64,000 bases of DNA, taken from positions 372,001 through 436,000 of the forward strand of contig NZ_CP092107.1 in assembly GCF_029016485.1 (NCBI RefSeq), in the 5' to 3' direction. This document shows, in pieces, positions 18,120 through 27,611 of this stretch. How positions within the stretch are numbered: the stretch's first letter is position 1; every line of letters begins with the position of its first letter. Both the position numbers and the translations under genes were made by a program. Source of the stretch: Vibrio sp. JC009. GTDB lineage: Bacteria; Pseudomonadota; Gammaproteobacteria; Enterobacterales; Vibrionaceae. Under the pieces are notes generated by a model. It was not told the DNA's origin. It worked only from the letters and a program-made list of their open reading frames with translations, and made no database searches.

Positions 18120-19541
18120 ATGGAACTATTAGAATCCTTTTTCGGGATCATCGGTGATCTAACATGGGGTTGGGCACTGATTCCTTTCCTGGTTATTTTT
18201 GGTCTGTTCTTCACAATCGTTACAGATTTTGTTCAGTTCAGATTCTTTAAGCGGATGTTCCGCGTACTACTAACGAAAAACCAAACAACAACAGACGAGA
18301 AAGCAATTTCCGGCCGTGAAGCACTTTTACTATCCGTTGGTGGCCGTGTAGGTGGTGGTAACATCGCCGGTGTTGCTGTAGCAATCACACTAGGTGGTCC
18401 TGGGGCGGTATTCTGGATGTGGGCTATTGCTCTTGTGGGCATGGCGACCAGCCTTGTGGAATGTTCTCTTGCCCAGCTTTACAAGCGTAAAGAAGGCAAC
18501 GACTTCCGTGGTGGTGCTGCTCGTACAATCATCCACGGCCTTGGTGAAGACTACCGCTGGCTGGCTTACGTTTACGCAGTGTGTCTGATCGCATCGTTTG
18601 CAATCGGCTTTAATGCATTCCAGGGTAACACGGTAGCAGGTGCTGCTGCTGACAGCCTTGGTATCGACCGTATGTACACTGGTGTATTCCTGGCGGCTGT
18701 AGTTGGCTTTATCATTTATGGTGGTATCCATCGTATCGCTAAAGCGGCTGACGTAATCGTACCTATCATGGCTGTGGCTTACATCGCTATCGCTCTTCTT
18801 ATCATCATCATGAACATTGGTGAAATCCCTGCTGTAATCGCTTCTATCGTTAAGAACGCGTTCGGTATTGAAGAAGCTGTTGGTGGTGGTATGGGTGCTG
18901 CGCTGGCACAAGGTCTGCGTCGTGGTCTGTTCTCAAACGAAGCCGGTCTGGGTTCTGCACCTAACGTTGCTGCAACTGCAGACGTTACTCACCCAATCAG
19001 CCAGGGCATCACTCAGTCTCTGTCTGTATTTATCGATACCATCATCGTATGTAGCTGTACTGCATTCGTTATCCTGCTAGGTGACGTATATGTACCAGGT
19101 GCAGCTGTGGATGGTGTTGTTCTGACTCAGCAGTCTCTGGTATCTCACCTTGGCGACTGGGCTCAGTACTACCTGACATTTGCAATCCTGCTGTTCTCAT
19201 TCAGTTCTGTAATCTACAACTACTACCTGGGTGAAAACGCACTGACCTTTATGTCCGGCAGCAAAACGGCTCTGCACGGTCTGCGTATCGCGGTAATCGC
19301 TATCGTATTTATCGGTGCTGTTGCTCCTGCGGCAACATCAGTATTCTTCTTCTCGGATCCAATGATGGGTATCCTGGCGGTAGTGAACCTGCTGGCTCTT
19401 ATCATGCTGTTCCCGACTGCAACGCGTATTCTTAAGGATTACCGTGAGCAGCTGGCTCAGGGCGCTGAACACCCAACGTTCGACCCAGACAAGTTCGCTG
19501 ATCTGGATATCGACCGCACAGCGTGGCCGAAGAAAAACTAA
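18120..19541 (+). CDS. Second AGCS family sodium/amino-acid symporter
   Basis: 473-residue inner-membrane carrier. The signature region reads VGGRVGGGNIAGVAVAITLGG, so the usual TGN is GGN; RRGLFSNEAGLGSAPN is conserved later. The N-terminus starts with a long hydrophobic helix and the C-terminus has a charged cytoplasmic tail. Synonymous codons are strongly biased (many CTG, GGT, ATC), unlike the neighbours, which suggests high expression. AAGGAG precedes the ATG. Position after the D-glutamate operon suggests it imports a substrate of that pathway, possibly D-alanine or glycine; this is inference. It has its own terminator. Confidence 0.9.
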   Translation: MELLESFFGIIGDLTWGWALIPFLVIFGLFFTIVTDFVQFRFFKRMFRVLLTKNQTTTDEKAISGREALLLSVGGRVGGGNIAGVAVAITLGGPGAVFWMWAIALVGMATSLVECSLAQLYKRKEGNDFRGGAARTIIHGLGEDYRWLAYVYAVCLIASFAIGFNAFQGNTVAGAAADSLGIDRMYTGVFLAAVVGFIIYGGIHRIAKAADVIVPIMAVAYIAIALLIIIMNIGEIPAVIASIVKNAFGIEEAVGGGMGAALAQGLRRGLFSNEAGLGSAPNVAATADVTHPISQGITQSLSVFIDTIIVCSCTAFVILLGDVYVPGAAVDGVVLTQQSLVSHLGDWAQYYLTFAILLFSFSSVIYNYYLGENALTFMSGSKTALHGLRIAVIAIVFIGAVAPAATSVFFFSDPMMGILAVVNLLALIMLFPTATRILKDYREQLAQGAEHPTFDPDKFADLDIDRTAWPKKN

Positions 19542-19561
19542 TCTGAACTTATTCAGAAACG

Positions 19562-19590
19562 AAGAGCTCCTACTTGGAGCTCTTTTTTTT
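19562..19590 (+). terminator. Strong terminator after AGCS symporter
   Basis: AAGAGCTCC-tactt-GGAGCTCTT stem of 9 bp followed by an uninterrupted T-run (TTTTTTTT to 19590). Confidence 0.93.
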
Positions 19591-19591
19591 G

Positions 19592-19752
19592 ATACCAATA
19601 CCAGTAATTAGCTGTTCAGTGATTGCGCAGGAAAAATCGCTAAGAGCAAGGCAAAATTTGCAGTAACTAGTGGATCTAATTACAAAAATTTTAACGCAGC
19701 TATTAGCGATTTTGACAAGCAAGGATGAACAGATAATTGCTGGGATTGGTAT
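19592..19752. repeat. 161-bp palindromic MITE, copy 1
   Basis: Begins ATACCAATACCAG and ends CTGGGATTGGTAT, with about 26-bp imperfect terminal inverted repeats. The interior is itself a long imperfect palindrome (for example AAAATCGCTAAGAGC pairing with GCTATTAGCGATTTT), so the whole element folds into one hairpin. It differs from copy 2 at 45992-46152 at only two positions. No open frame is inside. It lies between a terminator and pckA. Confidence 0.88.
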
Positions 19753-19764
19753 AATACCCTCATT

Positions 19765-19779
19765 AAACTAATTTAGTTT
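19765..19779. promoter_or_regulatory. Perfect palindrome upstream of pckA
   Basis: AAACTAA-T-TTAGTTT, 15 bp, about 95 bp before the pckA ATG and just past the MITE. It could be an operator. AT content makes chance occurrence fairly likely. Confidence 0.35.
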
Positions 19780-19874
19780 ATTTAAGTCGCAACATATAGC
19801 CATTCCGATCACAGGCATTTCCTCCCATAGGTCATTAAATACCCGGGCTGTTTTGAACATTTAAAGGATTACCT

Positions 19875-21509
19875 ATGACCATAATGGAACAAGTTAAGTT
19901 AGCCACGGATATTGATCTGACCGAATATGGAATTGAAAATGTAGAGGAAGTGATTCATAACCCAGGTTACAACTTGCTTTTTGCAGAAGAGACCCGAGTA
20001 GAGCTGCAGGATTTTGAAAAAGGTTTTATAACCGACACTGGTGCTGTCACCGTTGATACCGGTGAATTTACCGGCCGTTCGCCCAACGACAAATACATAG
20101 TAAAAGATGAAACGACGGCAGATAAGATCTGGTGGAGCAGTGATTCGGTAAAAAACAACAATCAGCCAATTTCAGCCGGGGTATGGAATGAGCTAAAAAC
20201 AGTGGCCGTTTCGCAATTGTCCGGAAAACGTCTGTTTGTTGTGGACTGTTATTGCGGCGCAAACAACGATTCACGCATGGCAGTACGCTTTATTACTGAA
20301 GTCGCCTGGCAGGCCCACTTCGTTAAGAATCTGTTTATCCGGCCATCGGAACAAGAGCTGGAAACATTCCAACCCGATTTTGTGGTGCTGAATGCGTCCA
20401 AAGCAGTCAATCCGGACTGGCAACGTCAGCAGTTAAATTCCGAAAACTTTGTTGCCTTTAACCTGACCGAAAAAATGCAGCTTATCGGCGGTACCTGGTA
20501 CGGTGGCGAGATGAAAAAGGGGCTGTTCAGCATGATGAACTTTTTCCTTCCTCTACAAAATATCGCCTCCATGCACTGCTCCGCGAATGTTGGAGAAGAC
20601 GGCGATACCGCGATTTTCTTTGGCCTGTCCGGTACAGGTAAAACCACCCTGTCTACCGACCCAAAACGAAAGCTTATCGGTGATGATGAGCACGGCTGGG
20701 ATGACAACGGCGTGTTTAATTTTGAAGGTGGCTGCTACGCAAAAACAATCAATCTGTCAAAAGAAGCGGAACCGGAAACCTACAACGCGATTCGTCGCGA
20801 TGCACTGCTGGAAAACGTAGTCGTCCGCCAGGACGGAAGCATCGATTTTTCCGACGCTTCAAAAACGGAAAACACCCGTGTCTCCTACCCTATCTACCAT
20901 ATTGAAAATATTGTTAAGCCCGTTTCCAGAGCAGGTCATGCAAAAAAAGTTATTTTCCTTACCGCCGATGCCTTTGGCGTGCTACCTCCAGTCGCTAAGT
21001 TGACTCCGGATCAGACCAAGTATCATTTCCTATCCGGCTTTACCGCTAAAGTCGCCGGTACAGAACGAGGAATTACCGAGCCAGTACCGAGCTTTTCGGC
21101 CTGTTTCGGAGCGCCATTTCTACCTTTGCACCCGACAAAATACGCAGAAGTACTGATTAAACGGATGGAGTCTTCAGGTGCAGAAGCTTATCTGGTAAAC
21201 ACTGGCTGGAATGGAACAGGTAAGCGAATCTCGCTTAAAGATACCAGAGCTATTATTGATGCTATTCTTGATAACTCTGTAGAAAACGTAGAAATGACAG
21301 AGCTTCCTATTTTTAACCTTCAGATTCCGACGCAGCTTCCCGGGGTGAATACAGAGATACTGGATCCAAGAAATACATACGCAGAAGCGCAAGAGTGGCA
21401 AACTAAAGCCTGCGATCTTGCTCTACGCTTTATTAATAACTTTAAGAACTACACAGATAACGAGGAAGGACAGGCCCTGATTAGCGCAGGACCCGTAATA
21501 ACAGAGTAA
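19875..21509 (+). CDS. pckA: Phosphoenolpyruvate carboxykinase (ATP)
   Basis: 544-residue gluconeogenic enzyme: oxaloacetate plus ATP to phosphoenolpyruvate, CO2 and ADP. Near-identical in layout to E. coli Pck. Visible motifs: [12 protein letters not shown] (about 62-73), WYGGEMKKG with Mn/Mg-binding Lys, kinase-1a P-loop [12 protein letters not shown] with Lys256, and [14 protein letters not shown] is at good distance before ATG 19875. It fits with the nearby amino-acid catabolic genes, which produce pyruvate and TCA intermediates for gluconeogenesis. Monocistronic, with terminator overlapping the convergent gene. Confidence 0.97.
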   Translation: MTIMEQVKLATDIDLTEYGIENVEEVIHNPGYNLLFAEETRVELQDFEKGFITDTGAVTVDTGEFTGRSPNDKYIVKDETTADKIWWSSDSVKNNNQPISAGVWNELKTVAVSQLSGKRLFVVDCYCGANNDSRMAVRFITEVAWQAHFVKNLFIRPSEQELETFQPDFVVLNASKAVNPDWQRQQLNSENFVAFNLTEKMQLIGGTWYGGEMKKGLFSMMNFFLPLQNIASMHCSANVGEDGDTAIFFGLSGTGKTTLSTDPKRKLIGDDEHGWDDNGVFNFEGGCYAKTINLSKEAEPETYNAIRRDALLENVVVRQDGSIDFSDASKTENTRVSYPIYHIENIVKPVSRAGHAKKVIFLTADAFGVLPPVAKLTPDQTKYHFLSGFTAKVAGTERGITEPVPSFSACFGAPFLPLHPTKYAEVLIKRMESSGAEAYLVNTGWNGTGKRISLKDTRAIIDAILDNSVENVEMTELPIFNLQIPTQLPGVNTEILDPRNTYAEAQEWQTKACDLALRFINNFKNYTDNEEGQALISAGPVITE

Positions 21510-21515
21510 AACAAG

Positions 21516-21553
21516 TGGTGTGCAAGATCAGTCAGCACTTTGCACACCATTTT
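21516..21553 (+). terminator. Terminator of pckA
   Basis: TGGTGTGCAA (21516-21525) pairs with TTGCACACCA (21540-21549) over a 14-nt loop and is followed by TTTT. It overlaps the last codons of the convergent GGDEF-EAL gene. Confidence 0.75.
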
Positions 21554-24500
21554 CCAGCCGGGTACCATCGCGGCTCCACTGAATAATCCAGTCTGGAAGA
21601 TCTTTCGCAGGCATTGGTCTGGCGATGCCGTAGCCCTGAGCAAGTTCACACCCCATAGACAACAGCTGAGCACCATGTTCTAAGGTCTCAACCCCTTCAG
21701 CAATAACCCGCAGGTTAAATGCGGAAGCCAGGCTGATAACCCCCATAACAATTGCTCTGTCATCAGCATCTTCAAGCATGTCCCTGACAAAACTCTGATC
21801 AATTTTCAGCAGGTTAACCGGCAGACGCTTCAGGTAGGTAAGCGATGAAAAACCGGTTCCAAAATCATCCAGTGAGAAACTAACTCCTAGCTCAAGACAG
21901 GCCTTCATAGTACTAAGCACTTCTCCCATATCACCAAGGGCGCTGGTCTCCAGGATTTCCAGCCAGAGTGACGACGGTTTTATGGTCGGGTACTTCTCCA
22001 GGGCGTTTTCAAGCTTGGTGGCAAAATCAGGCTGCTGCAGCTGGAAGGCATCAATGTTCACACTCACAACGACATCCAGCCCTTCGGCCTGCCAGCGCTC
22101 CATTTGACGCAGCGCGGTATCAATCACCCAGTCACCAAGTACCAAACTGATAGCCTGATTTTCTATGGTCGGCAGAAAATCACCCGGATAGATCAGGCCA
22201 CGCTCAGGATGCTGCCAGCGGATTAGGGCTTCAACCCCAACCACTTCACCGGTTTTCAGATTTACCTTAGGCTGGTAGTACAGGACAAACTCATCGTTCT
22301 CCATACCCTGACTGATGTGCTCAATGGTTTCCCTTTGAGTCTGGATTGATTTGTCCTTGTAAACATCAAATAGGTGATAACGGTTTTTACCCATCTGTTT
22401 GGCGATATACATCGCCTGATCGGCATGGCGCATAAGCTGGTCAGCATCAACACCATCATTTGGATACAGAGTCACCCCGATACTGGTCGACACCTGATGA
22501 GTACGGTCATTAATAGTCACCGGACTCATTGCGGCCTCCAGCAAACGGTTCAGAACCTGCTCGCAGTCTCCCATCTTCTTAATATCAGCCAGCACTGCAA
22601 CAAATTCGTCTCCCCCGATACGGGCTAAGGTATCACCTTCCCTCAGGCTTTTACTCATAAGCGCGGACAGCTTGATAAGCAGCTCATCACCTACGTTATG
22701 ACCAAAGGTGTCATTGATCTGCTTAAATCCGTCCAGGTCTAGATAGGCCACTGCCAGCGACTGGCCACGGCGGTCACACTGCGCCATATCATGGTAAAGC
22801 CTGTCAGCAAGTAACATCCTGTTTGGCAGGTTGGTAAGCGGGTCATAATGTGCGATATGCTCTAACTGCTGCTGGTGATGTTTCATTGGCGTAATATCTG
22901 AAAACAGGGCGACATAGTTTTGAGTTCTGTCATATTCATCAGAAACCGCACTGATGGTCAGCAGCTCAGCGAACAGGTCACCATTTTTACGCTTGTTCCA
23001 GATCTCACCTGACCACTGCTTGTCCTTTTCCAGCGACTGCCACATATCAGAGTAGAACTCTTTGCTGTGTTTTCCTGAGCTCAGAATGCGGGGATTTTCT
23101 CCCAGAACCTCTTCACGGCTGTATCCGGTGATATAGCTGAACGTATCGTTCACATCGATGATATTACCAAAGATATCCGTGATCATAATCCCTTCACGGG
23201 CATGGGTAAAAACACTGGCCGCAAGCTTTAGCTGGTCTTCATTTCGTCTGCGCTCGGTAATGTCTATCATCTCTGACACCCGGGCTGTCCGGCCTTTATA
23301 GACAATATTCTTGCCTTTTATTGACATCGGATAACGGCTTCCGTCTTTTCTGACCCCGGTCACTTCGTAACTTTCTGCATAGCCCCGGTGTACATTCTGA
23401 AGCACGCGCTCAAGATCGTCCGGAGCAATCATCTGATAAGCATCACTGCCTATCAGTTCTTCATAACTGCTGCCGGTTAACTCTGACAATCCATCGTTAC
23501 ATTCAAGGATCAGTCCTTTGTCATGAATCAAAAGACCACCGTAGGTTGCCGCACTAAGTGCTTTGAATCTTTCTTCACTCTGCTGCAGAGTTTTCTGAGC
23601 AAGTGCCATGCGACGGTTAAAACGGTGCAGATAAAAGGTTATAGAACTGATTGAAATGATAATTAAAAGTGCACCCGCTAACACCGGAAGTACCCAAGCA
23701 GGCAGACTTTTAGGACTGGTATCATAAACAAAACCGTCAAGGTTATCATCGCTTTTGATAAGGCCTGCTTTTATAAATGTATTCGCCATATGCTGCCAGC
23801 GCTCAGGGTTCATATGACCAATCTGAATAAGGTCCGGAAGGATCAGCTTACGCATCTCTTTCTCTTCAAAACGCATATGCTCGCGCGACTTTTTCACCTG
23901 ATACTTTGTCTTAAGAAGCTCGATAATCTCTTCCGGGTGGTCCATCGCATAACGCCACCCCTTAAGCGTTGCCCTCAACATCGCCGCCACCCGTTTTGGA
24001 TGTTTGCGGAGCTCTTCTTCTGTTGTAAAAAAGATATCGCTGTAGAAATCGACGCTGTAGGAAATAGGATCGATGATGTTGTATTCAATACCTTTTTGCT
24101 GAAGAAGAAACGGCTCATTAGTGCTGTAGGAGTTAAATGCAGCTGCTTTTCCTGAAATCAAATCTTCTAGCTGATAGCTACTTGGAACAATATCAATCTG
24201 AGAAAGTGAAATGCCTTCATTAAGAAACATAGTCAGGAAATCAGCGTCTTCACTCATATTCGCCAACATGACCTTTTTGCCCACCAGGTCATGCACAGAG
24301 CGGATTCCTGAACTTTCAAGCGTAAGCAGAACAGAAGGTGAATGCTGGAAAATCGAGGCAAGGGCAACTAACGGTGCCCCCTTCAGACGCTGGAAAAGAA
24401 CTTCACTGTTCCCCTCGGCATACTGGGCTTCACCGGAAAGCACTTCCCCTACAGGCTGACGCTTTGGGTTACCGCTTCGGATACGTACATCTAATCCCTC

Positions 24501-24692
24501 TTCTTTGTAGTACCCTTTTTCAACCGCAGCATAGTACCCGGCAAACTGAAACTGATGGTGCCAGCGCAACTGCAGATAGACGGTTTCAAGATCGGCAGAC
24601 TGAGCTGCAAAAGACACAGGCGAGCAGAATGAAAAACAGAAAGATAAAAAAAGAAATAATGAACGAACAGAAGGTGTTTTTTTTAATCTCAA
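21528..24692 (-). CDS. Membrane receptor with NMT1-type binding domain, two PAS, GGDEF and EAL
   Basis: 1054 residues. A signal-like segment (to about 30) precedes an NMT1/THI5-like ABC-type solute-binding domain (about 35-300; WHHQFQFAGYYAA start as in thiamine-precursor binding proteins). A membrane helix lies near 333-353. Then come two PAS domains (about 370-600), GGDEF at 693-697 with RxxD I-site (REGD, five residues before), and EAL at 821-823 with DDFGTGFSSL, KIDQSF and AEGVE retained. Both catalytic centres look intact. The start is TTG because no ATG exists in the first 200 codons' upstream stretch. Ligand unknown; a pyrimidine or sulfonate-like small molecule is typical for the fold. 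Confidence 0.9.
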   Translation of the reverse strand: MRLKKTPSVRSLFLFLSFCFSFCSPVSFAAQSADLETVYLQLRWHHQFQFAGYYAAVEKGYYKEEGLDVRIRSGNPKRQPVGEVLSGEAQYAEGNSEVLFQRLKGAPLVALASIFQHSPSVLLTLESSGIRSVHDLVGKKVMLANMSEDADFLTMFLNEGISLSQIDIVPSSYQLEDLISGKAAAFNSYSTNEPFLLQQKGIEYNIIDPISYSVDFYSDIFFTTEEELRKHPKRVAAMLRATLKGWRYAMDHPEEIIELLKTKYQVKKSREHMRFEEKEMRKLILPDLIQIGHMNPERWQHMANTFIKAGLIKSDDNLDGFVYDTSPKSLPAWVLPVLAGALLIIISISSITFYLHRFNRRMALAQKTLQQSEERFKALSAATYGGLLIHDKGLILECNDGLSELTGSSYEELIGSDAYQMIAPDDLERVLQNVHRGYAESYEVTGVRKDGSRYPMSIKGKNIVYKGRTARVSEMIDITERRRNEDQLKLAASVFTHAREGIMITDIFGNIIDVNDTFSYITGYSREEVLGENPRILSSGKHSKEFYSDMWQSLEKDKQWSGEIWNKRKNGDLFAELLTISAVSDEYDRTQNYVALFSDITPMKHHQQQLEHIAHYDPLTNLPNRMLLADRLYHDMAQCDRRGQSLAVAYLDLDGFKQINDTFGHNVGDELLIKLSALMSKSLREGDTLARIGGDEFVAVLADIKKMGDCEQVLNRLLEAAMSPVTINDRTHQVSTSIGVTLYPNDGVDADQLMRHADQAMYIAKQMGKNRYHLFDVYKDKSIQTQRETIEHISQGMENDEFVLYYQPKVNLKTGEVVGVEALIRWQHPERGLIYPGDFLPTIENQAISLVLGDWVIDTALRQMERWQAEGLDVVVSVNIDAFQLQQPDFATKLENALEKYPTIKPSSLWLEILETSALGDMGEVLSTMKACLELGVSFSLDDFGTGFSSLTYLKRLPVNLLKIDQSFVRDMLEDADDRAIVMGVISLASAFNLRVIAEGVETLEHGAQLLSMGCELAQGYGIARPMPAKDLPDWIIQWSRDGTRLENGVQSAD

Positions 24693-24856
24693 ACTAATAA
24701 TGCCCCAATACTACAGGTCTTCATACTAACAAGGATATCTTGCTATCAAAACAACTATATTATTAGAAAATTATTATTAGCAACTATTGTTGTACTCCTA
24801 TCTCTTAACCATCACATTTTATCTGCGTAATTAACACAATCCGTGGCTTTTGCTAT

Positions 24857-24892
24857 GAAAAAAGAAAGGGAAGCTGCTGCTTCCCTTTCTTA
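24857..24892 (-). terminator. Terminator of the outer membrane protein gene
   Basis: AAGAAAGGGAAGC (24862-24874) pairs with GCTTCCCTTTCTT over a TGCT loop. In the minus direction the hairpin runs into a T-rich tract (CTTTCTTTTTTC), matching termination of the gene that ends at 24913. Confidence 0.85.
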
Positions 24893-24912
24893 ACCAGGAT
24901 TATCCCGGGAAC

Positions 24913-25554
24913 TCAGAAATCCAGATTTGCACCGGCATAGAAGCCTTTTGCCTCTGTATCTAAATCAACGGATAAGTCGTCAAAACCTTCCAGCTTGAAA
25001 GTTTGTGTACGGTAGCCCAGTTGTAGCTCAAGGCCCACAAGCCCCAATCCGATTTCATACTTAACACCGGCGGCCAGATCCATCATCTCGTTATCTTCAT
25101 AGGCGATACCGGTTCCTTTAGCAAAGAACGAAATTGGTGTCGCAGGGATCCCCACCTCAGCCATACCGTAAAGATGTGGAACATAACCTTCAAAATCCTG
25201 CTCACTTCCAAGTACAGTGAGCTTGCCATCCGTCAGACTGGTTGCACCGGCACCAACATCCACAGAAACAAGAGAGTTATCCAGAATTTCATAGTATAAA
25301 GTGTAATCGCGCTTAGTGTATTCAAACCGGTTAGCGTCAACCGAAGACTGAGCGACTTTAACGTTAGGAATCAACGGGATTGGGTGCTCAAAGGAAGCTT
25401 CAAAAGTGTAAGTAGTTGAGTCACCATCATCATTGCCGGCGTAGGTGTAATCCTGCTGCCATGCGTTAACCTCAACATCCCCGCCCATCAAAGTATCTGC
25501 CTGGACTGAAAATGCGCTGGCCGCAACCAGCAATGAAAGCATCGATCGTTTCAT
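24913..25554 (-). CDS. Outer membrane beta-barrel protein, TIGR04219 family
   Basis: 213 residues with an N-terminal signal peptide (about 1-19, ending VQA) and alternating beta strands ending in a terminal Phe (GANLDF), as expected for Bam-assembled outer membrane barrels. Repeated amphipathic strands such as TTYTFEASFEHP and FYAGANLDF are visible. The family is common in Vibrio and Shewanella and has no established function. It follows rbsR by 67 bp on the same strand, without an obvious terminator between, so partial read-through from the ribose operon is possible. Confidence 0.85.
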   Translation of the reverse strand: MKRSMLSLLVAASAFSVQADTLMGGDVEVNAWQQDYTYAGNDDGDSTTYTFEASFEHPIPLIPNVKVAQSSVDANRFEYTKRDYTLYYEILDNSLVSVDVGAGATSLTDGKLTVLGSEQDFEGYVPHLYGMAEVGIPATPISFFAKGTGIAYEDNEMMDLAAGVKYEIGLGLVGLELQLGYRTQTFKLEGFDDLSVDLDTEAKGFYAGANLDF

Positions 25555-25621
25555 TTAATAACTCTTTATCAGTTTGCTAAATTTGTTATTAAAATACTCC
25601 TAAAAGCAGGAAGAAGCAAAG

Positions 25622-26635
25622 CTATACTGAGCTGACGCTATCTCGTATTACCAGTTCAGGTTCCAGTTGAATTTGCCTTGGTTGCGCCTCTTTATCTTCT
25701 ATACGCTGAAGCAAGGTATCAACCGCGGCTCTGCCAAGGCGGTATTTGGGCTGGTGTATTGTGGTTAACGGAGGAACCATAAAGCGCGAAATCGCAATAT
25801 CATCATAGCCGATAACGGATATCTGCTCAGGGATCTTAATGCCTTTCTCATTTGCCGCATTAATCACACCCATAGCCATCATATCGTTACAGGCAAAAAT
25901 GGCCGTAGGCAGTTGCTTGCTTTCCCCACAGCGCTCATAAAGCTGGTTGAAGGCGTCATAGCCTCCGTCACATTCAAAGTTAGACTCAATCACCCACTCT
26001 TGTCTGATTTCAATCTCAGAATCCCCCATGGCTGACTTAAAACCTTCGTAACGGATCTGAGCCTGATGTCGTCCCAAAGGGCCGGTGATACAGGCAATGT
26101 CCCTGTGGCCATGTTCGATCAGGTATTTGCCTGCCATATAGCCACCAAGCTGAGAATTATCTTTGATCTTATCGCTCGGAAAATGAGTTTCTCCCCAGTC
26201 CATAACCACTGTGGGAACATCCGGGTAACGGTCAAATACATCCAGGTACTGACCTTCCAGTGTGGAACAGAGCAGAAGCAGACCATCAACTCTCTTTTCC
26301 AGCAAGGTGCTGATAGAAGATTTCATCCGCTCTTCGTCGCCTTCAGTATTACAGAGGATCAGGTTGTAGTTTTGCTGATAACAGCGTCTTTCAACGCCTT
26401 TTACTACTTCACCGAAAAATGGGTTGGTTGAAGTGGTCACGATCAGGCCAATGGTTCGCGTACGGTTCATTTTCAGGCTTCGGGCAAGCGCTGAAGGTGA
26501 ATAGTTCAGCTCCCTGGCAGCCTGCTGGACACGTTCTGATATCTCTTCACTGACAAAACGGCTCTGATTAATTACATGGCTAACCGTGGAAGTGGATACT
26601 CCGGCCAGTTTCGCTATATCTTTCATGGTTGCCAT
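25622..26635 (-). CDS. rbsR: Ribose operon repressor, LacI family
   Basis: 337-residue LacI/GalR regulator. The helix-turn-helix MKDIAKLAGVSTSTVSHVIN occupies about 4-23, then the hinge helix SPSALARSLK and a periplasmic-binding-like effector domain that senses ribose. Closest pattern is E. coli RbsR. It is the last gene of the operon, 20 bp after rbsK, so it represses its own synthesis. Two matching palindromic operators lie upstream of rbsD at 31664 and 31745. Confidence 0.93.
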   Translation of the reverse strand: MATMKDIAKLAGVSTSTVSHVINQSRFVSEEISERVQQAARELNYSPSALARSLKMNRTRTIGLIVTTSTNPFFGEVVKGVERRCYQQNYNLILCNTEGDEERMKSSISTLLEKRVDGLLLLCSTLEGQYLDVFDRYPDVPTVVMDWGETHFPSDKIKDNSQLGGYMAGKYLIEHGHRDIACITGPLGRHQAQIRYEGFKSAMGDSEIEIRQEWVIESNFECDGGYDAFNQLYERCGESKQLPTAIFACNDMMAMGVINAANEKGIKIPEQISVIGYDDIAISRFMVPPLTTIHQPKYRLGRAAVDTLLQRIEDKEAQPRQIQLEPELVIRDSVSSV

Positions 26636-26655
26636 GTTTTACTTCCTTTTCTTGA

Positions 26656-27576
26656 TTACTGCTGTGAAAGAAAGGTGTCTACTTCTTCACGGGTTGGAAT
26701 GGATGTCTGAGCGCCAAAACGGGTTACAGAAATTGCAGCCGCTGCATGAGCAAATACAATCGCCTCTTCCATCGCTTTGCCTTCGATAAGACCGGTTAAC
26801 AGAGCGCCGTTAAAGGTATCTCCCGCCGCTGTGGTATCCGTGGCATCCACTCTGAAACCGGCAATAATTCTGCCTGTCTCATTTTGCTCACTCAGCCAAA
26901 CACCTTTTGCGCCAAGGGTGATCATTACCGTTTTTATCCCTTTCGCATGAAGGAGCGCTGCCACTTCCTGCGCGGTGGATTCGTCAGTCACCCTGATACC
27001 GGTCAACACTTCAGCTTCCGTTTCATTTGGCGTGATAATATCAACATTCGAAAGCAGCTCGTCACTTAACGCCCTTGCAGGAGCTGGATTCAGCACCACT
27101 TTAGTTCCTGCCTGTTTGGCTTCTTTCGCTGCCAGCTCTACACCGTCGACCGGCGTTTCCAGCTGCATAAGCAGGTACTCGGCATTGATAACTGAATCCA
27201 GATGCGGAGTAATACGGTCGGCCGTGAGCTTACCATTTGCTTCTGCAGAGATACAGATGCTGTTCTCACCGGTTTCTGCTACCTGAATCATGGCGATACC
27301 CGTTGGCGTCGCTTCCTCTATCAGTACGGCATCTGTGTTCATCCCTTCACGGGCAAAGCTTTCTCGAATATTAATCCCGAAAGCATCATCACCCACGGAA
27401 GCAATAAATCCGATATCTGCCCCCAGCCTTGCTGCTGCAACGGCCTGGTTGGCACCTTTACCGCCAGGAATGACCTGATATCCGTTACCGTGTAGCGTTT
27501 CACCAGGACGAGGGAAAGAAGGCACTTTTAATACATGGTCAGCGTTAACGCTGCCTAAGACAACAAGCTTACTCAT
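26656..27576 (-). CDS. rbsK: Ribokinase
   Basis: 306-residue PfkB-family kinase that phosphorylates D-ribose to ribose-5-phosphate. The N-terminal GSVNADHVLKVP and GGKGANQAVAAARLG motifs bind ribose, and the C-terminal DTTAAGDTFNGALL holds the catalytic Asp and anion hole. Normal length for the family. It is separated from rbsB by a 131-bp gap containing two hairpins, while the gap to rbsR is only 20 bp, so expression may be lower than that of the binding protein. Confidence 0.96.
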   Translation of the reverse strand: MSKLVVLGSVNADHVLKVPSFPRPGETLHGNGYQVIPGGKGANQAVAAARLGADIGFIASVGDDAFGINIRESFAREGMNTDAVLIEEATPTGIAMIQVAETGENSICISAEANGKLTADRITPHLDSVINAEYLLMQLETPVDGVELAAKEAKQAGTKVVLNPAPARALSDELLSNVDIITPNETEAEVLTGIRVTDESTAQEVAALLHAKGIKTVMITLGAKGVWLSEQNETGRIIAGFRVDATDTTAAGDTFNGALLTGLIEGKAMEEAIVFAHAAAAISVTRFGAQTSIPTREEVDTFLSQQ

Positions 27577-27611
27577 TTGAATAACCTACTTAAAATTTGA
27601 TGGTGGGAAAA

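Noticed and set aside
18390..18911. A 173-codon open frame antisense to the second AGCS symporter.
   Set aside because: It lies wholly inside a strongly coding gene in the opposite strand, has a low-complexity Ser/Thr/Asp/His composition typical of reversed biased codons, and lacks a ribosome binding site.
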